Under the pieces are notes generated by a model that worked only from the letters and a program-made list of their open reading frames with translations, was not told where the DNA came from and ran no database searches. A program made the position numbers and the translations under genes. Shown in pieces: positions 7,279 through 12,382 of a stretch of DNA of 13,011 bases. Origin of the DNA: Actinomycetota bacterium (GTDB lineage Bacteria; Actinomycetota; Thermoleophilia; Gaiellales; Gaiellaceae); assembly GCA_020029625.1 (NCBI GenBank), contig JAIBJP010000034.1:1-13011 (forward strand), given 5' to 3'. The stretch's first letter is position 1. Every line of letters starts with the position of its first letter.

Positions 7279-7996
7279 AGCCCTCGGAGTCCTGCTCTTC
7301 GCCGCCCGCGTCGCCCTCCGACTCGGCAGCCTGCTCGGCCGCCCCCTCGGGCTCCTCGCCCTCGGGAACCTCGCCCTCGGGCAGCTCGCCTTCCTCGAGC
7401 TCCTCCTCGACGACCTCGGGCTCCTCGATCTTCGTCGGAGGACTCACCGTCGCGAGGACCGTCTCGGGATCGTCGAGCAGCTTGACTCCTTCAGGCACGC
7501 GAAGATCGGAAAGGCGCATCGAATCCCCGATCACCATCCGGGAGACGTCGAGCTCGAGCCGGTCGGGCACCTCCATCGGCAGCGCTTCGACGTTGACCTC
7601 GCGGTTGATCTGGGAGAGGACGCCGCCCTCCTTGACGCCGGCGGACTCACCCACGAGCTCGACGACGACCTGCGTATGAATCGCCTGGTCGAGTCGCACT
7701 TCCTGCAAGTCGATGTGGAGCAGCCGCGGCCGCGTTGGATCGAGCTGATACTCCTTGAGCACGGCGTGGTGCTCCTTCTGCGAACCGTCGAGGACGACAT
7801 CCAGGATGGCGTGCAGGCCGTGGTCGCCCGTGATCGCCTTGCGCAGCGCACGCTCCTCGATGCAGAACGGGTGGGCCTCGCCGCCGTTCCCGTACAGAAC
7901 GCCGGGAATGAGCCCCTTGGCACGCAGACGCCGCGAGGCCGCGCTTCCGCGCGACTCCCGCGCCTGAACCTTGAGCTTGACGCGTTCGCCGGCCAT
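7277..7996 (-). CDS. rplY: Ribosomal protein bL25, long Ctc/TL5 form
   Basis: Binds 5S rRNA in the large subunit; the long Ctc form is linked to general stress in Bacillus. The 239 residues comprise an N-terminal 5S-binding beta-barrel (about 5-95) with ARESRGSAASRRLRAKGLIPGVLYG at 12-36, HAVLKEYQLDP (77-87) and HIDLQEV (94-100), then a C-terminal TL5 domain (about 101-188) with VPVEL-like strands and GVLSQINREVNVEALP (125-140). A strongly acidic tail (189-239) includes three GE-x-PE units encoded by a 15-bp tandem repeat. The ATG lacks an RBS, and a possible -10 lies just upstream. pth follows immediately. The tail is low in complexity and would be disordered. Acidic tails are common in actinobacterial bL25. 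Confidence 0.96.
   Translation of the reverse strand: MAGERVKLKVQARESRGSAASRRLRAKGLIPGVLYGNGGEAHPFCIEERALRKAITGDHGLHAILDVVLDGSQKEHHAVLKEYQLDPTRPRLLHIDLQEVRLDQAIHTQVVVELVGESAGVKEGGVLSQINREVNVEALPMEVPDRLELDVSRMVIGDSMRLSDLRVPEGVKLLDDPETVLATVSPPTKIEEPEVVEEELEEGELPEGEVPEGEEPEGAAEQAAESEGDAGGEEQDSEG
7346..7390. repeat. Three tandem 15-bp repeats in the rplY tail
   Basis: Plus-strand unit CTCGGGnnnCTCGCC repeated three times (7346-7360, 7361-7375, 7376-7390) with variable triplets CTC, AAC and CAG. On the coding strand it gives GELPE-GEVPE-GEEPE. The copy number could change by slippage without breaking the frame. Confidence 0.8.
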
Positions 7997-8008
7997 GTCC
8001 GGCCGCGA

Positions 8009-8014
8009 AGTGTA
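8009..8014 (-). promoter_or_regulatory. Candidate -10 for rplY-pth
   Basis: TACACT (TANNNT type) on the minus strand, 12 nt before the rplY ATG, which would give a leader of only a few nucleotides. No recognisable -35 lies at 16-18 nt spacing. A promoter here is reasonable because a 690-bp gap separates rplY from prs. Confidence 0.3.
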
Positions 8015-8073
8015 GCGAAGGCGTCCCTGACTTCTGCCTCCCGGAGCGCTTCACCCTGGCGCGGTCGCAGTCT

Positions 8074-8361
8074 TTATCGCGCCGTACAGCCGGACGCGGA
8101 GCAGACAATCCGAGCAGGAGGGTCGCCGCCGCGCTTGACGATAGCCTCCACGGGGCCTCGCCCTTGTGTTCTCAAAGCCGACCGTGTGTCGTTGGCGACT
8201 GAGCCCTTTGCGAGCTGGTTCATTGCCGCGAGGTAGACGTCAACCGTTGTCCACGCCTCCCGCCCGTCGGGAGCTTGAGACCTGACCGACCACGAAGCCC
8301 CAATGCTCTTCGAGCTAGGCGCCATTCTCACTGACTCTCTCACCGTCCATCCCGGGGCCAC
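8074..8361 (-). CDS. Possible small hypothetical protein (95 or 83 aa)
   Basis: I do not recognise this protein. It runs from GTG 8361 (an AGGG lies 7 nt upstream) or from ATG 8325 (MAPSSKSIG), which I consider equally likely, to TAA 8074. The segment SWSVRSQAPDGREAWTTVD, starting at residue 23 of the longer form, looks strand-like and soluble, followed by an amphipathic region (VYLAAMNQLAKGSV) and a tail with two cysteines (VCSASGC). No signal peptide or membrane segment is present. About 70% of the codons of the 83-residue form end in G or C, by my count from the codons, clearly fewer than neighbouring genes appear to have. That fits either recent acquisition or a chance ORF. It lies between prs and rplY on the same strand as both, and a large inverted repeat precedes it. 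Confidence 0.4.
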   Translation of the reverse strand: MAPGWTVRESVRMAPSSKSIGASWSVRSQAPDGREAWTTVDVYLAAMNQLAKGSVANDTRSALRTQGRGPVEAIVKRGGDPPARIVCSASGCTAR

Positions 8362-8384
8362 ACCACCACCCTAGCCCGCCGCCG

Positions 8385-8427
8385 TCGTCCGCAAGCCCGC
8401 CAGGGGCCGCCCAGGGCTTGCGGCCGA
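8385..8427. repeat. Long imperfect inverted repeat (stem-loop)
   Basis: Arms CCGCAAGCCC (8389-8398) and GGGCTTGCGG (8414-8423) are perfectly complementary over 10 bp. After one mismatch another 3 bp pair (8385-8387 with 8425-8427). The 15-nt loop can form a further GGG/CCC pairing. No T-tract follows on either strand, so it is not a classical intrinsic terminator. It lies about 260 nt beyond the prs stop and 24 nt before GTG 8361. Confidence 0.55.
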
Positions 8428-8482
8428 GAAGCCGCGTATGACGGCTCGCGTCACTCGGTTTATCCAGCTCGTGGCCGGATGC

Positions 8483-8496
8483 TTACGAAGCCGTAA
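8483..8496. repeat. Small hairpin in the rplY-prs gap
   Basis: TTACG, loop AAGC, CGTAA: a perfect 5-bp stem, followed immediately by CCCAAATGGG, which is itself partly symmetric. Together with the larger stem-loop it suggests a structured RNA segment, but short stems like this arise by chance. Confidence 0.3.
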
Positions 8497-8532
8497 CCCA
8501 AATGGGCGTAGTCGACATCTAGGCTCGCCTCA

Positions 8533-8661
8533 ATGGTTATCGGTCTCACCGCATACCTCGCGCTTTCGCTGCTTGCCGCACTCGTCAGCTTCCCAGCCCT
8601 GATCCTTGGATCTCGCGCGGACCGCCGGATTGACAGCACTTCGCTAGCAAGCGCGCCGTAA
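8533..8661 (+). CDS. Possible 42-aa single-pass membrane micro-protein
   Basis: ATG at 8533 to TAA at 8659-8661 encodes 42 residues. Residues 2-25 form one uninterrupted hydrophobic helix (VIGLTAYLALSLLAALVSF, then PALIL). A basic cluster RADRR (28-32) and a short polar tail with Ser, Thr and Ala follow. This is the layout of a small membrane protein with the C-terminus inside. There is no convincing RBS (only AGG about 10 nt upstream) and no clear promoter. It opposes prs and ends 23 nt from the prs stop. A chance ORF is possible. Confidence 0.3.
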   Translation: MVIGLTAYLALSLLAALVSFPALILGSRADRRIDSTSLASAP

Positions 8662-8684
8662 ACGCGCCTGGTTCCGCGCCGTTC

Positions 8685-9758
8685 CTAAAAGAGCTGGTTT
8701 TCCCCGGCGAAGATTGCCGAGACCGACTCGTCCGAGAAGACGTTCTTGATCGTGTCCGCGAGGAGCAGAGACACGGTCAGGGGCGGAGGCAGATTGTCGG
8801 GCCGGTTGAGCGGGTTCACGGGCACCGTGTCTGTCACCGCGATCTCGCGGAGCTCGCTCTTGCCCAGCTTCTCGAAGGCGCCGTCGGGGATGAGCGCGTG
8901 CGTCGCGCAGGAATAGACCTCCGTCGCACCCGCCTCGCGAAGGGCCTTCGCCCCGGCGATGATCGTCCCGCCCGTGACGATGATGTCGTCGGTCATGATC
9001 GCCGTCTTTCCGGCCACCCGCCCGCTGACCTCCGTGACGGCTGCGACGTCGTGGGCGGGGCGCGTCTTGCGCATGAGCGCGAACTCCGCTTCGAGCATCT
9101 CCGCGAACTTCGTCGCCATCTTCGCGCGCCCCGGATCCGGGGAGACGACCACGATCCCGTCGCCGTACAGGCCCTTGTCGCGGTAGTACTGCGCGAAGAG
9201 GGGCAGCGCCGTCATGTGGTCGACCGGGATGTTGAAGAAGCCCTGGATCTGGCCGGCGTGGAGGTCCATCGTCAGGACGCGGTCGACGCCGGCTGCGCCA
9301 AGCATGTCGGCGACGAGCTTCGCGGTGATCGGCTCGCGCGGAGACGACTTCTTGTCCTGGCGAGAGTAGGGGAACCACGGCATCACGGCGGTGATGCGAT
9401 TCGCGGAGGCGAGCTTGGCCGCCTGGATCATGATCACGAGCTCGAGCAGGTGGTCGTTCGTCGCCCGGCCGTGGCACGACTGGACGATGAAGACGTCGGC
9501 GCCGCGGATCGACTCGCGGAAGCGGCAGTAGGTCTCGCCGTTCTCGAAAGTCTCGAGCTCGACCTCGCCAAGCTCGATGTTGAGCTGATCGGCGATGCGG
9601 TGGGCGAGCTCGGGATTGGAGCGACCCGAGAAGAGCATGAGCTTGCCCGAAGGGCCGCGCTCGATCCAGCGCCCGCGTTCGCCGCTCGGGTGGGTCACTT
9701 GGAGCTCCGGCACCTCGAGGCCCGGAAGCCGCGACAGCTCAGTCGTTCCGCTTTCCAT
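8685..9758 (-). CDS. prs: Ribose-phosphate pyrophosphokinase (PRPP synthetase)
   Basis: Makes PRPP from ribose 5-phosphate and ATP for nucleotide, His and Trp synthesis. The class I fold is clear: LFSGRSNPELA (42-52), FENGE (71-75), PWFPYSRQDKKSSPREPITAKL (127-148), the ATP-site MDLHAGQIQGFF (164-175, His167), flexible-loop KTRP (231-234; usually KRRP), and the PRPP loop DDIIVTGGT (257-265). Two oddities: the third acidic residue of that loop (normally DDxxDT) is Val261, and there is a 39-residue Pro/Glu/Arg-rich extension before the usual N-terminus, giving 357 residues instead of about 315-330. The ATG at 9758 has a good AAGGA 8 nt upstream and overlaps the end of glmU by 20 nt. An internal ATG (Met41, MLFSG) would give a normal-length enzyme and cannot be excluded. 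Confidence 0.95.
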   Translation of the reverse strand: MESGTTELSRLPGLEVPELQVTHPSGERGRWIERGPSGKLMLFSGRSNPELAHRIADQLNIELGEVELETFENGETYCRFRESIRGADVFIVQSCHGRATNDHLLELVIMIQAAKLASANRITAVMPWFPYSRQDKKSSPREPITAKLVADMLGAAGVDRVLTMDLHAGQIQGFFNIPVDHMTALPLFAQYYRDKGLYGDGIVVVSPDPGRAKMATKFAEMLEAEFALMRKTRPAHDVAAVTEVSGRVAGKTAIMTDDIIVTGGTIIAGAKALREAGATEVYSCATHALIPDGAFEKLGKSELREIAVTDTVPVNPLNRPDNLPPPLTVSLLLADTIKNVFSDESVSAIFAGENQLF

Positions 9759-11076
9759 GGTGCCCTTCCTTGTTGACCTGCCGCGCCCGCGCGATCGCAA
9801 GCGCTCCCGGAGGTACGTCCTCGGTAATCGTGGATCCCGCTCCGATCCAAGCATCGTCGCCAATCTCGACGGGCGCAATAAAGACATTGTCGCTGCCGGT
9901 ATGGACGTTGCGTCCGATGACCGTCCGATGCTTGCCGCCAGCCTCCAGCTCGGGCCGGTAGTTGGCAGTGATGGCGCCCGCTGCGATGTTGGAGTCCTCG
10001 CCGATGTCGGCGTCGCCGATGTACGACAGGTGGGGCACCTTCGTTCTACCCCCGATGCTGGAGTTCTTCACCTCGACGAAAGCCCCGACCTTGACGCCAG
10101 GGCCGAGGACGGTTCCCGGACGCAGATAGGCGAAAGGTCCAACCGTGGCCTCGGGCCCGATCTCGGCGTCGACGGCGACTGCGTGTGGACCGACCTCGGC
10201 GCCGGCCCGAACGATCGTGCTCCCGCGCAGGACGGTGAACGGGTGAATGACAGCCTCCGGCTCGATCTCCACCGCCTCCTCGATCCAGGTGGTCGCGGGA
10301 TCGACGATCGTGACGCCGGCGAGCATGTGCTCGTCGAGGAGGCGGGCGCGGAGCACCCCCGCCGCCTGGGCCAGCTCCGCACGGTTGTTGATGCCGAGGC
10401 CCACGATCGGGTCCGCGGCACGGTACACGGCTCCGGGCCTTCCGTCCTCGATGAGGAGGCCGACCGCGTCGGTGAGGTAGAGCTCGCCCTGAACGTTGTC
10501 CCCCTCGAGTCGCGCCAAGGCGGGCCAGAGGTCGTCCGAGGCGAACACATAGATGGACGTGTTGAGCTCGAGCACGGCGCGCTCCTCGGGGCTCGCGTCC
10601 GCCTCCTCGACGATGTCGCGGAGCCCTCCTCCCTCGTCCCGCAACACACGCCCGTACGGGAGGGGCTCCTCGGGTTGGATCGACAGGACGGTGACTGACG
10701 CATCAGAGCGACGGTGCTCGGCGACGAGCTCCTCGAGGACCTTCGAGGTGAGCAGAGGCGCGGCCCCGTCGAGGACGAGAACGTCCCCCGAGAAACCCTC
10801 CAGCGCCGGCCGGGCCGCGGCGACCGCGTCTCCCGTCCCGCGCGGCTCCGCCTGGACGACGAGCTCCGCTTGGTCGGGGAGCGTGCGCGCGAGCTCGTCG
10901 CGGGTGGCGGGCGAGCAGACGACCACGAGGGGATCCGGGCCCAGCGGCTCCGCGGGAAGAAGCGCCCAATCGAGGACGCGCCGGCCGAGAAGTGGATGGA
11001 GATGCTTCGGCCGGTCGGAGCGCATCCGCGTGCCTAGGCCCGCCGCCATCACTATCGCTGCGAGGGGCCGGGTCAC
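9739..11076 (-). CDS. glmU: GlmU: GlcNAc-1-P uridylyltransferase / GlcN-1-P acetyltransferase
   Basis: Bifunctional enzyme that acetylates GlcN-1-P, then transfers UMP to form UDP-GlcNAc for peptidoglycan. The 445 residues match the family. The N-terminal nucleotidyltransferase shows MAAGLGTRM (10-18), K24, Q75, GTG (80-82), YGR (141-143), E157, N172, QGELYLTD and GIN at 228-230 (N230, metal ligand). The C-terminal left-handed beta-helix shows R319, VEVKNS (K337), PHLSYIGD (348-355, catalytic His349), NY (372-373), K382 and GSDN. Deviations: the metal-binding Asp of (Y/S)GDxPLL is Ala105 (LDGAAPLL), GTGHA is GTGDA (Asp83), NTG is NTS, and four residues are inserted in the NYDGxxK loop. The acetyltransferase site looks intact; the uridylyltransferase metal site does not look standard. 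The GTG start lies 13 nt after a tRNA gene and has no Shine-Dalgarno. Confidence 0.96.
   Translation of the reverse strand: MTRPLAAIVMAAGLGTRMRSDRPKHLHPLLGRRVLDWALLPAEPLGPDPLVVVCSPATRDELARTLPDQAELVVQAEPRGTGDAVAAARPALEGFSGDVLVLDGAAPLLTSKVLEELVAEHRRSDASVTVLSIQPEEPLPYGRVLRDEGGGLRDIVEEADASPEERAVLELNTSIYVFASDDLWPALARLEGDNVQGELYLTDAVGLLIEDGRPGAVYRAADPIVGLGINNRAELAQAAGVLRARLLDEHMLAGVTIVDPATTWIEEAVEIEPEAVIHPFTVLRGSTIVRAGAEVGPHAVAVDAEIGPEATVGPFAYLRPGTVLGPGVKVGAFVEVKNSSIGGRTKVPHLSYIGDADIGEDSNIAAGAITANYRPELEAGGKHRTVIGRNVHTGSDNVFIAPVEIGDDAWIGAGSTITEDVPPGALAIARARQVNKEGHHGKRND
9763..9771 (-). promoter_or_regulatory. prs Shine-Dalgarno inside glmU
   Basis: AAGGAAGGG on the minus strand, within the last glmU codons. 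AAGGA has an 8-nt spacer to ATG 9758. It supports the upstream, extended start of prs and implies coupling with glmU. Confidence 0.6.
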
Positions 11077-11089
11077 GAGGGGATGGTCA

Positions 11090-11163
11090 TGGCTGGGGCG
11101 GGAGGATTCGAACCTCCGGTCACGGGACCAAAACCCGCTGCCTTACCACTTGGCTACGCCCCA
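11090..11163 (-). tRNA. tRNA-Gln, anticodon UUG
   Basis: The minus strand folds as a full cloverleaf: acceptor TGGGGCG/CGCCCCA, D-arm GCC/GGC, anticodon stem GCGGG/CCCGT (one G-T pair) with loop TTTTGGT and anticodon TTG at 11131-11129, a 4-nt variable loop, T-arm GGAGG/CCTCC with TTCGAAT, discriminator G (11093) and an encoded CCA (11092-11090). It decodes CAA (and CAG by wobble). The T1-A72 end pair is typical of tRNA-Gln. It lies 3 nt after the stop of the membrane-protein gene and 13 nt before glmU, all on one strand. A tRNA-Gln beside glmU also occurs in other Actinobacteria. Confidence 0.97.
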
Positions 11164-11166
11164 GAG

Positions 11167-11547
11167 TCAATCGGTCGGGCGAGTGTATCGGCCGGGTCGA
11201 TCGAGCAGCAGGATTGCGAGGAAGAAGAGCGCGAGCAACACGAGGGCGATGATCGCAAGGGTTCTCACCAGGACCCAGAGCACGGGCACGAGCACGGCGA
11301 CGAGTTGGGACACTGCGAAGATCCAGGTCGCCTCGCGCGCAAGCGCGTTTTGCATCCTTCGGTGAGCGAACCAGTAGAGACCGACAGCAATCGCCGCAGC
11401 CGCCACCACGTACCACCAGCCGTGGTCATTGAAGAGCACGAGCAGGCTCTCGATGAGAGCGATCAGGAGCGCGATGCGAAGTCGCCGCTCGCGCAGCCAG
11501 CGGGCCGGTGCACTCTCGCGGTGCTCGACGACCGGGTCGACGCTCAC
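11167..11547 (-). CDS. Hypothetical membrane protein, about four TM helices (126 aa)
   Basis: Family not recognised. The 126 residues have a basic, charged N-terminus (WLRERRLR, 17-24) and then four hydrophobic segments at about 24-39, 44-61, 75-93 and 94-115. The first two are separated by NDHGWW (40-45), and an RRMQNALAREATW linker lies at 63-75. The tail is DRPGRYTRPTD. There is no signal peptidase site and no catalytic motif. GTG 11547 is chosen because it is the first start after the ispE stop (10 nt gap); no RBS is visible. An upstream in-frame extension into ispE exists but would be non-hydrophobic shadow sequence. The gene lies between ispE and tRNA-Gln and is presumably co-transcribed. 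A membrane role in envelope biogenesis would suit the context but is speculation. Confidence 0.8.
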   Translation of the reverse strand: MSVDPVVEHRESAPARWLRERRLRIALLIALIESLLVLFNDHGWWYVVAAAAIAVGLYWFAHRRMQNALAREATWIFAVSQLVAVLVPVLWVLVRTLAIIALVLLALFFLAILLLDRPGRYTRPTD

Positions 11548-11557
11548 TGCGGCGACG

Positions 11558-12382
11558 CTACCAGACCGGAGCGACCAGCCAGACGCGGGCGCGCGCCCGC
11601 AGCCGACGGGCCGCCCACGCCGCATCGGCCCGGTGATGGAAGAGCCCATAGACCGCGGGGCCGGCTCCGCTGACGTCCGCCCGGAAGGCGCCGCGCTCGA
11701 GCAACTCGTCGACCAGGCGGGGGCGAGCCCCCGCGGCCGCGAGGTCATTCGGCGGGAAGGCCGCGAAGTCCCGAGGCCGGCGCACGGCGGCCAGTGCCTC
11801 CAGGAAGGCTTCACGCCGCCTTTCGAATTCCTGGGCGCCCTTCATGTGGTCAAACCGCTTGTAGATGTCGGCGGTTGAGCTCTTTCGCGCGAAACGTGAA
11901 AGAGCTATTAAGACCCAGTAGTCCTGAGGAAGCTCAAGCGTGCGAAGGCGTTCGCCGGCTCCTTCGGCCAGCTTAGGCCCGGGCGTGAGGAAGAAGGGGA
12001 CGTCGGCTCCGACCTCCGCGGCCACTCCTACCAGCTCGTCGTCCGCGAGTGGCGTCGAGAGCGTCCGATTGGCGAGGTCGAGCGCGGCACCGGCGTCGGC
12101 GCTCCCGCCTCCGAGACCGGCCGCGAGCGGGATCCTCTTCTCCAGGCGCACCCGCCAGGTACCTCCGTCTCCCGCGGCTGCCGAGAGCTTCGCCAGCGCC
12201 GAGCGCACGAGCGTGTCCTTGCGGTACCCATCGACGACGAGCGTGGGCGCGCGGTCGAGCATGACCGAGTCGCAAAGGTCGATCCGTTGCATCACGGTGA
12301 CGACCTCGTGCAGGCCGTCAGGCCGGACAGGGCCGACGAGGAGCGCGAGGTTGATCTTCGCGGCTGCGGGAACCCGGTTCAC
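11558..12382 (-). CDS. ispE: 4-diphosphocytidyl-2-C-methyl-D-erythritol kinase
   Basis: GHMP-family kinase phosphorylating CDP-methylerythritol in the MEP pathway to IPP and DMAPP. The 274 residues are normal for IspE. Visible features are PAAAKINLAL (5-14) with active-site Lys9, DGLHEVVTVMQRIDL (22-36, His25), the ATP-binding glycine-rich motif PLAAGLGGGSADAGAAL (85-101), GADVPFFL (125-132) with the catalytic-base Asp127, and the third GHMP motif SGAGPAVYGLF (238-248). The GTG start at 12382 overlaps the rsmA stop in a GTGA arrangement. The rsmA-ispE pair is a standard actinobacterial and general bacterial neighbourhood. The reading frame stays open further upstream, through rsmA, but that part has no IspE similarity. 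Confidence 0.97.
   Translation of the reverse strand: MNRVPAAAKINLALLVGPVRPDGLHEVVTVMQRIDLCDSVMLDRAPTLVVDGYRKDTLVRSALAKLSAAAGDGGTWRVRLEKRIPLAAGLGGGSADAGAALDLANRTLSTPLADDELVGVAAEVGADVPFFLTPGPKLAEGAGERLRTLELPQDYWVLIALSRFARKSSTADIYKRFDHMKGAQEFERRREAFLEALAAVRRPRDFAAFPPNDLAAAGARPRLVDELLERGAFRADVSGAGPAVYGLFHHRADAAWAARRLRARARVWLVAPVW

Larger units (their letters stand above)
7997..8684. other. Long gap between rplY and prs, less GC-biased
   Basis: About 690 bp with no recognisable conserved gene inside a tightly packed cluster. It looks less GC-rich than its flanks. It contains a possible 95- or 83-residue minus-strand protein (8074-8361), a 42-codon plus-strand ORF (8533-8661), a long imperfect inverted repeat (8385-8427) and a small hairpin (8483-8496). 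I see no transposase remnants, tRNA or flanking direct repeats. In mycobacteria a lipoprotein gene (lpqT) occupies this slot, so it may be a variable insertion site within a conserved neighbourhood. Confidence 0.6.

Noticed and set aside
8640..8684. Intrinsic terminator directly after prs
   Set aside because: The minus strand has GCGCG-type stems (around GCGCGTTTACGGCGCGC) but no T-tract. CG-rich symmetry of this size is common in the window.
9759..9887. Upstream extension of the prs frame to 400 codons
   Set aside because: The extra residues overlap the conserved GlmU beta-helix coding sequence, look like shadow sequence (Arg/Ser rich), and the RBS is at 9763-9771.
11548..11814. Extension of the membrane-protein frame into ispE (215 codons)
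   Set aside because: The added part is Arg/Pro/Ser-rich shadow of ispE, while the first GTG after the ispE stop gives a well-formed membrane protein.
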